Part shown: positions 1-11,421 of the stretch, piece after piece
Position numbering within the stretch: position 1 is the first letter of the stretch
Layout of the letters: the number at the start of each line of letters is the position of its first letter
Source of the DNA: Bigelowiella natans CCMP2755
Taxonomy: Eukaryota; Cercozoa; Chlorarachniophyceae
DNA: 34,480 bases
Reading direction: 5' to 3'
Assembly: GCA_000320545.1 (NCBI GenBank)
Contig: ADNK01000743.1
Span: forward strand, 1-34,480
The notes under the pieces: model-generated
Databases searched by the model: none
Told to the model about the DNA's origin: nothing
The model's input: only the letters and a program-made list of their open reading frames with translations
Translations under genes and position numbers: made by a program

Positions 1-748
1 ACCACCCCCCCCCCCTCCCCCTCCCTTTTGCATCCCCACCCTCCTACTTACTGAGGAGTCGGAACATTCTTTCGCTAGCTCCGATCGCACTAATTAGAGT
101 TCCATACCTGTGTGTTTGTGTGTTTGAATTTGTGCGTATATGTATGTAGTGTGTGTGTGTGTGCCCTTTAAATTTGCTGCCAATCACCATCATCGTTGTC
201 ACTATCATCATTTTATGGTCTTCTGGTTTTGTAAATTTGTTCGTACAGGCTGGCCAGGCCGCCCAGGGCGAAGGCTATAAATATCGTATACAGCAGAAAG
301 GAGAGCAATCCGCCGGCCTGAATATATCAAAATACGCGAATATTACTTTTGAACTCGTCCTCCTTCTCATCACAGCATCTAGGTCGTTGCTTTTCCTCTC
401 CCCCCCCTCCCCACTCCATTTATCTTCTTAGGAAGAGGAAAAGTTGATGCTGGCACCTGCATATGGCCCTGGATCACCAGGCGCCCTCCATACCTTTGTC
501 GTTATTCATTTGCAGAAGGACACGGATGGTTAATAGAAATCGTGCACATTATCCCGAGTGTTAGGCTATTAGCATTTCGATTTGCGGTGCATCGGCGAAC
601 GCTACTCCTTCTACTACTACTACATTACCACAAAACCATAGTAATCGCCAGAAATGCCACCTTTAAACAACGGAAACATGACGAAGAATGATGAGGGATG
701 ATAAGGACAAGGAGGAAAACGACTGTATGAATTTGTGTTTATGTGTGT

Positions 749-782
<34 letters not shown>

Positions 783-2188
783 CCCAAACAACCATGCCAA
801 CACCAGAGCTGAAGATCCCAAAGGCCAAAGCGCGTTTCTTGCCGAATGAGAAGCTATCGCTGATCTTCTCCGCTGAGAAATGAGACAGATAAGAAAAGAA
901 GACAACATCTGGAGCTGACTAAAGATCGCCATCAAAAGCACGCACACCCAAACCAGTAACCACGTCCCCACAAAAATTTGTAAATTGGCAGCATTCAAAG
1001 ATTATTTTTTGCGCGCGGTGCGAAAAACGAAATACATAAAAAATAATAAAATAAAGAAATTCCGCCTTCTTCTTATAAAACCATCAGCTGTTCGGTATTT
1101 CCTATCTAACGGTGGAAGCTGTGGTAATTGTCATTCTAGTGCTATCGAAAGGACGGAGCAAGAAAACCGCAGCAGCAGGCAGCAGTGAGTGCTCATTACT
1201 CACAGTAGCGGCTAATTTCCTTCGGTTCGTTGGCAAAACTGCGGACTGTGCGGATGCTTCCAAGGGACTCACCCGCCACCATTCCTGATGCAAAATGAGG
1301 AGGATGAGTTGGCAGCAGACATCTACCTCCTCGATTTCCTTCTCACAATCCCTTTTCTTCCTCCCCTCTCCCCCTTCCTTATAGTCGCCTTCCTCCTCCT
1401 CCTCCACCACCACCTCCTCCTCTGCTTGTGTCGTATCTGTTATTTCTGAAGATAGTCCACCCGCTACATCTGTCACCACTACTACTACTACCACTACCAC
1501 TACCACTAATAAATACCTGCGTCTGCCAATGCCTTTTGATATGCTCTCGAGATGCTTCTCACAAAGCGCCCGAACACAACAGCGCCTTGGCAATATATCA
1601 ACAATAGTTTGCACCAGCATACCCGGCTTTAAGAAAGAACGGCTTGAGAATAGGGGGGAGGGGGGGCGAGGGGGGGGAAAGCGATGTGCGGACAGACATC
1701 TACCGATGGCAACAGCTGGGACTACCGCCATCATTATTCCAGTGAGAGTGGGGGAGAGAACCTGCATCATTATGACAAGCATCATCATCATTCCCTCATC
1801 GTTGTCGTCATTTCTATGCAACGTACTAAGTCATATATCAGGGTGGCGGAGGGAGGGTCATGATTCTGTGTGTGTTAAGATTTAATTCGTACGAATAGAA
1901 TCGCAAGTCCAACCACCGATTGCACCTTTGCATGTTCACACATCGTCAGCTTTTGATACATTGGCCTCGACACGGACACTAGGCGTAGACATGCGAGTAG
2001 ACGGATTTATACAGCGATCATTATGCGTCTTCGCTACGGCTTCTTCTTTTCTTTCTTCTCATCATGTTATTGTTGTTGTTTTCGTCGTTGTCTTACTATC
2101 CATCGGAGCGCCATGCTGAGGTTCACAGTGAGCACACTCTGGATCGACGATGTATCTAGGGAGGTGTGGTGGTCAATGATGGGGACGA

Positions 2189-2220
<32 letters not shown>

Positions 2221-3468
2221 ATAATGGTGATAATGATGATGATAATAATGTTGGTGATGATAGATGGCCGTGGTTATAAAGTTCAAGGAGGCTGAAACAT
2301 GGTGCTTTTTGAACGCGACGACGACGAGATTGATTATCTATTCAGCGCTACATGTTTATTACCGCTAGCCAGTCTGTTTACCTATCCAAATAATAATAAT
2401 CATCATCAGCAGCAGCAGCAGCAGTTACGCCAAAACGAACATCTTTTACATAAAAATTTTCGCGAGCAAATTACTACTTTTTGAAAATGCTATTTCGCTG
2501 GAGGGGAGCGATACTAGCGATGCATAGTCAAGTCGTGTCGCAGAAAATGATTCACAGGTTGGTACACTCCTCCTCTGCACCTCCTCCCCTCCCCTCAAAA
2601 CCGATAGCAGCATACGAATCCTTCGAGTTTCCATCGACGCCCCCCACCACCACTACCACCACCACCACAACTAACCAGCTCAGACGAATTCGTTTTATCG
2701 AAGAACGCAATGTCCTGGTAAGCTAGAGACTCGAATACCTAAAAGAAGAAGAAAAGAAGGTGTTTGTCTACGCACGAAGAAGGAAAAGACACTGCCTCAT
2801 CGCAATACACTAGTGTGCACTCTGCTGGTCGTCGTCGTTATCATCATCATCATCAGAGATCTATCGTTTTCTAGGCAGGTGAGAGTGTAGTGGTGAAATA
2901 GTAGTAGTAGCAGCAGCAGCCCACCTCCCTCCGAAACCTCGAGACAAGACGCTCCCCAGCGAAGTTGAAGAGCCAAACCCGAATAAACGCAAATCTGTAG
3001 TCAGTCAGTCAGTCAGTCAGTATGCAAAGGTATATGTAAAGGTGTATATGTAAAGGTGTGTGTTAGTAGTAGTAGTCGTCGTCGTCGTAGTCGTAGTATT
3101 TCTAGAAATAGAATAGTAGCATACACGTTCAGGATGATGAACACTAGGAGCATCAACAGTGCGATCTGAATAATAGGGTAAAACACACATATCAGATACA
3201 CAAAAGGCATGTGGAAATGCGGCTAGACAATACACGATGAAGGGCAGTTGCAGCGGGATACGTTCACGCAATGTGATTCCAATCCACCTGATCGAGTTTT
3301 CGATTGGCTTTTGCATTGTCGTCATCGTCGGCGGAAATACCCGATATCAGCCTCCCAAATAAGGCGGGGACAACCTGCGAGAAGGAAGGATCGTACACGA
3401 GAGCTTGTTTTCATCAATCGCAGAAGGCCAAAGGTCAGATATCGATAATATCTATCCAGGACATGCAT
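1..3468 (-). CDS. ABCB-type (MDR/TAP-like) half ABC transporter, transmembrane domain; partial at left edge
   Basis: Type I ABC exporter transmembrane domain; the ATPase domain lies beyond the left edge. Exons on the minus strand: 3468-3397, 3374-3341, 3287-3262, 3165-3125, 2994-2925, 2738-2676, one unresolved stretch near 2580-2520, 1978-1942, 1925-1893, 1761-1704, 1585-1517, 872-793, 660-629, 493-457, 317-247, 89-52. Phases close at all junctions except around the unresolved piece. Family landmarks appear in order: FGRLIS ending helix 1, AGERLVSRFRRE, YQDIAFFDKTNSSEL (first coupling-helix region), LSPTLTGIMMAVVPAVAIG, VFGRFVRSIS, KRALAFGIFSSGVGM, LWYGGRLV, GGLLSFLLYTIFIAFALGGL and AIGASERMF. 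This order matches ABCB8/ABCB10-like organelle or TAP-like half-transporters. The start at MHVLDRYYRYLTF is a guess; an upstream targeting exon is possible. The family call is strong. Substrate and membrane cannot be inferred. Confidence 0.85.
3001..3020. repeat. (TCAG)5 tetranucleotide repeat in an ABC-transporter intron
   Basis: Five perfect TCAG units. Read on the gene strand they lie a few bases upstream of the acceptor of the exon at 2994, so the repeat forms the end of the intron. Confidence 0.9.
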
Positions 3469-3955
3469 TGGGAGGAGAAAGCTCTGCAAACAGAGAGCAA
3501 CTGCAAGATACAGTGCTGAAAAAATTATAGTAATGGTGGTAGTAGAAGTTGTAGTAGTAGTAGTAGTAGCAGTTATATTACCATCTGTGCTCCAGAAGAG
3601 ACAAACAAGGCGCATGTTCCTACCACCAAGAGGCACGTCTGCAAATAAGGGCGATTAATAACGATAATGAATAGCGATAATAATATCAAAACACACATCG
3701 AAACATATTACGTGTGTGCGTGTGTATGCGTGCGTGCGTGCGTGTGTGTGTGTGTGTGCGTGTGTGTGGTGTATTAATTACCTCGGGCCTGGCCAGTTTC
3801 AGCATACGGGACAAAGCTACTAACGGGGCTTTTGTGCGACCATTCATCGACAGCCTGTCGTGACCACCAGCGTTAAAATGTAAACTTATAAATTCTTAAT
3901 ATCCAATTCACAGATACAAGAGAGGAAAAGGGGAAATTAGAGGCGATGTCTGCAA
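3469..3955. other. Gap between two minus-strand genes with a (TG)n tract
   Basis: This stretch lies upstream of the ABC transporter start and downstream of the stop of the next minus-strand gene. It holds a TG/CGTG-rich tract at about 3713-3769 and AGT/GTA triplet runs near 3535-3575. An upstream transporter exon could lie here, but none could be joined with confidence. Confidence 0.5.
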
Positions 3956-5737
3956 CTACCCTGCGTCATCATCGTCCTCATCTTGCTGCTCAGCTGGCTT
4001 CTCGTCACTGTCGGCCTTTTGTCCCTTCATTTCCCCCTCCCCCTTCTCTCCAGCGCAGGCAATATTCTTACCGTCCACGGGGTTGTGCAGTCTGGAATAT
4101 CCTGATCAATCAGAGTAACGACAATGACATTGCGCGTCAAATCGAGCAAATTAGTGGTGATACATCTTTGTGTGTGTGTGTGTGTGTGTGTTTATGTTTA
4201 TAATTTAGTCGATCTAGATGATAATGATAATGATGATGATGATGATGATGATGATGGATGATGATTAAGAAATATTTGCATTTTTCCCTTTTAGGCAGAC
4301 GTACCGTTGACTTGGTGCTGCTGCTGTATGAGTCCATCCTGCTCTTGTCTATGCTTTGGTTTTGTGAGGGGGCCGGAGAACAACGACACGAGTGCAACCT
4401 CGCTTACTCCTCTGCAGATCAAACACTCGATGAGATATGTTACCGACGACAATCAGGACCAAAAAAGCGAAGAACCCTCTCAAGTTGTGGTAGTGACAGC
4501 GATACATCATTCACTCCATGAGAATATTTGCTACCCTGCGACGGCGAAGATCATAATGGCTTCTTGCCAGTGCGATCCCCACAATTGAAACATCGAGCTC
4601 TTCACGACAAGGACAGCACCTGACGAAAGGCAAAAACTGTTATTCACCACCGCTATCTTGAGAGTATAAGAAGCTTCTGTTCTCATGATTTCCCACTAAC
4701 ACGTCATGTTGTTAGGAAGCATCAATCGTCCATCATCGTACAAATCCCCACGCCTCAGCCTCCTACGTGTCGATCCGATTTGTAATTTTGGAATGAGACG
4801 AAGATAGGACGCGACGAAAGACGAGGTTGGGTGCATTGCAATTCATGGCTGCATGCGGAATTCCCTATGGAGGTACGGTACCCGATACGAACAGCATAGC
4901 TCTAAGTAGGGCGACTCGGCAGTATGTAGGATTCACCGATGCAGCCATCAACACTAGCCCGCGAATGGAGCAAATTCTGCATAGAACACCAATCTATCAC
5001 TCTGCTGCCGTTTTTATTATCGTCGTTGTCGTCTCCATCGTCATCGTCAACGTCTCAAAAACATTTTGCCTCTAAAAACCTATTCCGTTGAATAATAACG
5101 ATGCTAAAAAAATAGCCGAAATTTACATCGCTGTGTCTCCCACGGACGTTTCCCAGTCGTATCCACCACCACCAAACTCGCTCTGGTACATGTCCGAGGC
5201 ATGCCTTCCTCCATAGCCGTCGAATATCACGATAAGCCATGGTACCTTGCAATAGACAACGCATCGGGGAAAAGAAATCGATGAACGGTTCATTTCTACT
5301 GCATGCACAAGCTTCTCAGCATGAGCGGCAGCTTTCTTTTTGATAGGGAAATGAACATACCACAACGTCTGCCAAACCAATGAGCAAGGCTGCAGCCCTT
5401 TGGATAAGAGCTGTGCTCCCCTCTCCGCCTGTTCCTTCATACAATTCCGCTTCCATAGTGGAGAAGAGGTGATGTGGTCGACACTCGTCCACTTTCTGTC
5501 CCAAGGCTTCTCAGCGTACATCCGCGGATACGTCATCGCCGCCACCTTCATTTCGAGCACAAACAAGTGCATTATTCCATGTCGCTTCTCACAAAACAAA
5601 GGCAATCCTGCAATCTCCGAAAGAATCCAGTTCCAACCACCACCTTGGACGCTGCTGCCTCTCTGCTCGTAGGTTCCGAGTTTTCTCGCCCAGAATTCAA
5701 AAGAAGGAAAATGTAGGGCATATATGAAATACGACAT
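3956..5737 (-). CDS. Unrecognised multi-exon protein, about 351 aa, with hydrophobic centre and acidic tail
   Basis: Model: exons 5737-5148, 4976-4882, 4619-4535, 4476-4444, 4411-4305, 4101-3956, all with matching phases. The first exon is a 590-nt open frame beginning MSYFIYALHFPSFEFWARKL. The middle is hydrophobic (RGLVLMAASVNPTYCRVALL, AVLVVKSSMFQLWG, AIMIFAVAGVLRFFG), suggesting membrane or lipid association. The C-terminus is charged and acidic and ends in Glu/Asp-rich residues before TAG at 3956. The intron between 4411-4305 and 4101-3956 carries (TG)n and (GAT)n. The motif IFDGYGGRHAS resembles the PP2C DGHGG signature, but the rest of that family's motifs are missing, so no function is assigned. 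Within the first exon an alternative spliced reading is possible (a 50-nt intron from about 5544). The ATG lies only 51 bp from the next gene's stop. Confidence 0.6.
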
Positions 5738-5788
5738 CGAGAATACTTCTTAGAATTGTTGTCGCTTGTGCAGAAATGAGGTGGTTTG

Positions 5789-6200
5789 CTACAGCAGGGC
5801 GGGACTCGAAGATTGGGACGGGCCGGCCCCGCTCGCTTCCAACAAAGATAAAAGACTGCTCATAGGCTCCAGCCTCTTATCTCTGAAGATCATCTTAAGG
5901 CAGAGTGCCTCACATTCTCTGTGACAAGGGCCACGATGCATGAGCCATCGAGCTATTCGCTGAAGGACATGTTCAGGAACAAAATCTAAATAGCCTGCTA
6001 TTCGATTTGAGAATCCGAAAGATTAATGTCATATCGATGGAATGTGCATCCACCTCGTCTTCTCATAGATAATATGCAGTGACGGTAAAAAATTTCACGC
6101 AGACAGATGTTCGTGCAATGTAAGGACCATGTGTCATGGCTAGCCACTTGCGTAATGTCCTCTGTCTCTAGGCCTGGTGTCGGCGTTTCCAATCCTTATC
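5789..6200 (-). CDS. 3' part of an unrecognised minus-strand gene
   Basis: The terminal exon is 5959-5789. It follows a good acceptor (tgtccttcag) and encodes 56 residues, starting RIARWLMHRGPCHRECEALC and ending in a Ser/Pro-rich tail before TAG. An upstream exon probably ends at a GTGGCT donor around 6140, giving ...PTPGLETEDITQ in phase 0, but its own start is not resolved. No domain is recognised. The 5' end of the gene is not defined; nothing convincing was found beyond about 6250. Confidence 0.5.
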
Positions 6201-6249
6201 GATCATCGCCGGACACCTTAGATCAGTAAGAATAAGGCAGTCGTATCAT

Positions 6250-7149
6250 CGTTATCACGAATCGTGACAACGAATGCCGCATCATTGCGAATAACATGTT
6301 GATGTGCATGATGTGCCTGCACCCGGCCTGCATGCTCTAGTGCTGTGCCATAGCTTGACGCGCTGCTAACAATGGATCGGGAAGCGGCATGGCTAGTTTA
6401 GTTATACTGTGAGAACTTGTGCTGTGTTGATACCTGGCAGAACATGTTTGTGCTCATGATGCATGTAATGTGCAAGGAGGAGGGCAAAGTTTGTACAAAA
6501 TTCAACATGGCGGATCAATCGCGATCGAGTCCAGTTTTGCTGCGCAGCATGTACGACATGCACATGCGATGGCAATTGTGCGTAGATGCCGTACTGTGGC
6601 TACGAGTGACACACATGCGTAGACACATATGTGCTGCGTACGCAGCGTCAACGCTTCATTAAATGAAATCGAATGAACACCGAGTTGAACGTAGTAACCG
6701 CAATGACAGTTTCTAAACTCATTCCTAACGCACAATGCTACGCTAGCAGCATTATGTTAGATGCGACATGCTACAACCATTCGGTGCTGAGTGTAAGAGC
6801 AGCAGATGCAATGAGAGGAATTTCGATTCAATTATGCGAACATTTCCAATTGTAATTGTCTAATACAAACCCACATTTCAAGTAACTACCATGCATGCAT
6901 GCATAACAATGCTAGAATGGTTGCCTTCATGTAGATGCAATTCCATGATTCCAACAAACTGAATACATGCTGTTTATTATTGCAACAACTCCCGCACAAG
7001 AAGGAACACGCATCGCGCACCTTCGCATTCTCTCCTACTTCAAGTAAACACGGTCAATATCTTTACCTCCATAGACCTCTCCATCGCTCTGATTTTGGAA
7101 AGCAAATCGGTGACTGAGAAGGACTCTTTCTGTACGGCATGCGTTGCGA
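6250..7149. other. Gene-free, TGCATG-rich block
   Basis: About 0.9 kb with no supported exon. The sequence is unusually rich in GCATG, TGTGCA and CATGC words, including a (GCAT)n run at about 6893-6904, and lacks the long microsatellites found in introns nearby. Three other intergenic blocks (16.64-17.86, 22.6-23.7 and 29.9-30.7 kb) share this texture. Confidence 0.5.
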
Positions 7150-7818
7150 TCAATCATCTTGGCCAGGGGGGTCGAAGTCCTGGAATATCTCTTCATTCAC
7201 AAGTCGCAGCTGCTCTTCTGGGTTCATGTCCTATTTCAAATGGAGGAGAACGGCAGTTTCAGAGTGCTGACTCAAAAAGGGGATTGGTAGGGGTCGGGGG
7301 TGATAGTCATCTACAATCCATGGGTTTCGTGTACCGTTGACGAGGCAGCTCTGGAAGCTTTGGGGATAGCGACTGAAGCCGCGGCGGCAGTTGCAGCGAC
7401 ATTATTCGGATGAGAAAACGCTTGCTTTGACGACGACGACGATGATGATGATGCAAAAGCAATCTTCTGTCTGTGGAAGGATCTGTGCGCTGCTGCGGTT
7501 CTGTTGTAGTTGGGGTTAGTGCACATCTTTACCCCACACACGTGCTGCCGCTTCTGCGCGGTCATCAACCTCATGCTATTATTGCTAGCGTGGCTAGAAG
7601 AATGGTGATGAGCCAAGCTGCTGCTTCCTTTCTGCTGTACTTCCCCATCATCAAGAGTCCCGCCTGCCGCTAAGATGCGTATCTGCTTCTCCGCGCAGGT
7701 GCATCCACATCCGCTTCGGTCATCTTTTATTTGTTGTGGTGTACATGGAAAATGAGAATTGGATGACCAAGCATATGATTCTTGTTGCTAATAATACTCT
7801 CGTGTGCAGAATCGTGAG

Positions 7819-7902
<84 letters not shown>

Positions 7903-8142
7903 GTGTGTGTGTGTGTTTGTGTGTGTGTAGTACCGCTATCTAGAACCACAAAGTATACGGTCGCATGCCTGGTGTAGTATCATTCAGGATGGTTAATACA
8001 TATATAACGATAGCAAAGATCATGGTCATAGTTCTAATATAGCCCTGCTTCCCTTCCCCCCACCCCACTTTTCATGCAAAAGAAGGGGGGCTAAACGAGA
8101 GAGGGCCCATCGAAATTCCCCCAATACAACGCTGAGCTCCAT
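7150..8142 (-). CDS. Small unrecognised protein, about 164 aa, Ser/Ala-rich
   Basis: Three exons, 8142-8064, 7669-7335 and 7230-7150, joined in phases 1 and 0. It starts MELSVVLGEFRWALSRLAPL and has a Cys/His-containing segment (KRQHVCGVKMCTNPNYNRTA). A poly-Ser run is encoded by a TCA/GTC triplet repeat at about 7430-7455. The last exon reads DMNPEEQLRLVNEEIFQDFD and ends at TGA 7150. The C..C..H pattern could bind metal, but no family is recognised. Intron 1 contains the large (CA)n(TA)n(TG)n element. The first exon is the least certain part. Its ATG lies 48 bp below the preceding gene's stop codon. Confidence 0.55.
7823..7929. repeat. Compound microsatellite (CA)n-(TA)n-(TG)n, self-complementary
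   Basis: About 18 CA units, then about 19 TA units, then TG units. The CA and TG arms are reverse complements flanking a self-complementary TA core, so the whole element is one inverted repeat of about 105 nt. It lies in an intron of the small gene at 7150-8142. Confidence 0.95.
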
Positions 8143-8190
8143 GAAGGATGCTGCAGGTTTGATGTTGCTGCCTAAGGCCCGAGAAGGTGT

Positions 8191-9306
8191 CTAATGCTTT
8201 GAAATGCTGCAGCACCTCATCGAGTTTTGTTCAAGGGTGTAGGTGCCCAAATCCACGTGTGTCATGAAGATGGCTCCTTCTCCCAACTCCGTATTTCCTG
8301 AATGTTTGCGAGTGTGCGTGCGTATGTGTGTGCGTTGCAAAGCTCTTTGTGGATAGTCTCATATTTGCTCAGGATCTCTCTCTCTCTCTCCCTCTGGCGG
8401 CTATTATTGTCTGCTGTGGCTTGACGTTGCTGTTTCTTCTATGTTTCTCACCAACGCCATAGAGTTCCCATCCCTTCGGAGCACGTTGTTGTGGTGTCTG
8501 GTTGTGACGTGGAGTACACAAAGAAGGAGGAGAATAAGAAGAATTCTGCTATCTCTCACCGCAATTGTTTAGGTGGTGGGTGTTAGTTCTCGGCCTTATT
8601 TATTTTTTTTGGGGGGGGGGAGTGCTAACTGCTGCACAGTCGGAAAATAATGATTCTATTTTCGAATGACTATCATTCTTTAACACCCCCTTCAACTATG
8701 TGTGTGTGTAGAGAGAGAGAGAGAGAGACAGAGAGAGAGAGAGAGGGAGAGTCATTGCTCCTATCACCTCGGGGAATTGGTCATTCCATGCGAAGATGTA
8801 TCCGCTATATGTTCCACGTAAATGATCAGTTACTAGCATCTACCATCATCACGGTTATCCTCCTTATCATCATCATCATCATCGTCATCGTCATTATCAT
8901 CATCATTGTTGTTGTTCGTTCACTTTTGCTCGATAACTTCATCAAACGGCGAAGAAGAAGAGGAAGAAGAAGAAGAAGAATAAGGAGGGGATAATCGAAT
9001 GACTAACCTAGTCGGAATCGTAAGGTTCACGAATGGCCCTTTCCTGTAGCTCAGATGCTGATCATTCATCATCATCATCATCATCATTATCACCACCATC
9101 ACCATTGCGAAATGGTGCAACATGTCGATACAGAAATAAAGCAGATACAGAAATAAAACACCTACGAATATCATCGAATACGTGAGCATCACCACCTTGG
9201 ATTTTATCGCATAAGTGAGCTTGGCCGGTGCTTCCGACTTGAACTTATCAAAGTCCTCTCCGGTGATCTTGTATTTTCGATCCTAACATCATATTTACAC
9301 AGAGTT

Positions 9307-9350
<44 letters not shown>

Positions 9351-9597
9351 TGATATGGAATTACACAAGTTTTCGAAACACACACAAAGAATACGCATAG
9401 AGGAGCGCTTTCCTCTTTGGTTAGTGATATTTTGCCCCTATCATATCTCTCCGAGACGAATTACTGCCAAACAGCCTCCCGCTAGCGACCAATGGACAGC
9501 CCTCCGCCCCCCCCCCCGCGCAACCTACCGAGTAAAGCTCGAAAGCGTCCTCCCCGAAAACATCGGGGCCGATGAGACTTGCTTCGTAGCCTTTCAT
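8191..9597 (-). CDS. Single-span membrane protein, about 178 aa, unrecognised
   Basis: Seven exons with matching phases: 9597-9529, 9282-9103, 9057-9008, 8936-8924, 8839-8768, 8497-8452, 8297-8191. The protein starts MKGYEASLIGPDVFGEDAFE. It has one strong transmembrane helix at about residues 53-76 (VVMLTYSMIFVGVLFLYLLY). This is followed by a globular part with TDHLRGTYSGYIFAWNDQF and GNTELGEGAIFMTHVDLGTY, ending at TAG 8191. The exon at 8936-8924 is only 13 nt, is preceded by a CTT-repeat polypyrimidine stretch, and is the weakest link. Introns hold (TG)n, (CAT)n and (GA)n repeats. No family is recognised; a small membrane-anchored organelle protein is a guess. Confidence 0.65.
9305..9352. 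repeat. (TG)n microsatellite in intron 1 of the membrane-protein gene
   Basis: An almost perfect TG tract between exons 9597-9529 and 9282-9103 of the minus-strand gene. On the gene strand it reads (CA)n. Confidence 0.9.
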
Positions 9598-10132
9598 TAC
9601 TGATAAAGAGAATATGCGAAAAAAGAAGAGAACTCTGATGAATGAATGCCCTTGACGATATGATCTGGGAAAGAGGGAGGGAACGACACTAGCTGCCTTT
9701 CACTTATGCACGCCATATTTATCTTCCGCACGGGCATACAAAGCACATCTCGACAGCAAGTATCGTGCAAAGCAACCTGTGATAAATGGGGCGGGTTTCG
9801 GGCAGGGAGCATCTATCGGGTCAACCTGGAAGTAGTTGACGGAAGATGATGACGGTGGTGATGATAGATTCATTCTACTACGATACCATCACATGCTATT
9901 TCTTGTTGGGGATATATCGTGAAATAAGAGCAGCAAGCAGTAAAACAGAAAGGGGCCGGAAAAGCAAAAAAGGGTTGTTCACAATAACAATAGTAATTAT
10001 CGAGATGGCAAGAAGAGAGGGAGGCGTGGACGTACCTCTTGTAGGGGGGAGAGATGATCAAGATGGCCTGGATGATCAACTTTCTTGTGAGTAATCTGCA
10101 TACATTAGATAGCGTGATGATTTTCATCTGAG
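9598..10132. other. Intergenic between two minus-strand genes
   Basis: About 535 bp upstream of the membrane-protein start and downstream of the Pro-rich gene's stop. It contains a C run at about 9508-9517 just inside the neighbouring intron and no repeat of note. Short open frames on both strands look like chance. A 5' UTR exon may lie here. Confidence 0.4.
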
Positions 10133-11390
10133 TCAGCACTCAGAGCGAGATTCAGAGTTTGTTTCCCCCGATCTAGCGCCCTTCCCTCTCCCCACCTTCG
10201 CCAACTTTGCAGCTTCGAAATGCGTCTTTGCAGCGGGAAGTTGCGGGTTCGCTGTCGCTGTCGCTGCTTTTGATGTCAATGTTGGTGCTGGTAGCGGTGG
10301 TGATGACACGGCCGAGGAGGAAGAGGAGGGAAGAGGGGAAGATGGTACCGCACCGACACCGGCGGCATCACCGCTTGGTGATGGCGAGATGTCCTCCTAG
10401 ACACGACATTAGCACACCAAAAGACACACGCATATCCAACGTTTTTCAGCATGTGTGCCATCAACCTTTCCCAACTGCCCGTCTACATACCAACATTCGG
10501 ACTACAACAACAACAACAACAACAACAACGGGGTATTATACTGACCGTTCGGATTACAGGGCCTGGCATGAAGGGGGGCGGGAATCCATTCGAGAGCGGC
10601 TGCTTCGGGGGGGTCGGCGTTGCTGCCTCTCCTCCATTAGCCGGCGAGGGTACTGGGCTTGATGTGCCAAGAAATGAGGAGGCCGGCGATGAGACCTTAA
10701 CTGGATTTTTACCCGTGACAACCGCGCTCTCTCCAGCTTTACGTGTATTGGCCAGAAGTGGCCCATTGCCCCCTTTCATCATCATCGTCGTCATCATCCT
10801 CATCATCATCGTTACTATCATAATCACTATTAGATCTCACCACGAGTTAAATCTGCATTCAATGTCCATGGGGTACTACCTGGGACGGCTGCCATTGTCG
10901 TTGCTTCAGGTGCTTCCATTGTGGTTGCTGGTACTGCTACCTTTTCTGCTGGTACTGCTACTTCTGCTCCTGGTACTGCTACTTCTGCTCCTGGTGCTGT
11001 CGCAGCCGTCGTTGCGGGGATAGAAGCAAGGGGTGGGAGGGAAGAGGCAGTTGTTGTCGGTGCCGCTTCTCGTTCCACAGGAGGGTTGGTAGGCGGGGGG
11101 GGGGACGAGGCAGTTGCAGGTACCACCCCCGGTTGTGCTGCTGCTCCAGGGGGAATTGATGATGACGCCATCACCGGCGATACTGATGCTGATGATGCTG
11201 AAGGTTTTAAAGGAGGTAGAGCAGCTGCGCTGCTACTGCTATCCCCAAGCATCTCGGCTGCTGACTTCTTCGTTGTCGGGGTCAAGGCTCCCAACCCACC
11301 TGTATTTGTGGCTGCTGGCGATGAGACACTGGATGGATTACCGCCAGAAGCTGCATATGTACATAATGATGATGATGATGATGATGATGG

Positions 11391-11421
<31 letters not shown>

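Noticed and set aside
663-998. Minus-strand 111-codon ORF resembling an MFS/monocarboxylate transporter segment
   Set aside because: The correct reading is a neighbouring frame (KRALAFGIFSSGVGM), which splices into an ABC exporter transmembrane domain.
3946-4521. Plus-strand exons that looked like an HSP90 C-terminus (TVDLVLLLYESILLLS)
   Set aside because: There is no room upstream for the rest of HSP90, the frame breaks after the match, and the minus strand has a better phase-closed gene ending in an acidic tail.
5316-5504. Minus-strand reading EGTGGEGSTALIQRAAALLI, reminiscent of an RHD3/Sey1-like GTPase
   Set aside because: No P-loop GxxxxGKS or other GTPase motif nearby. The 590-nt open frame in the other phase covers the region and splices cleanly.
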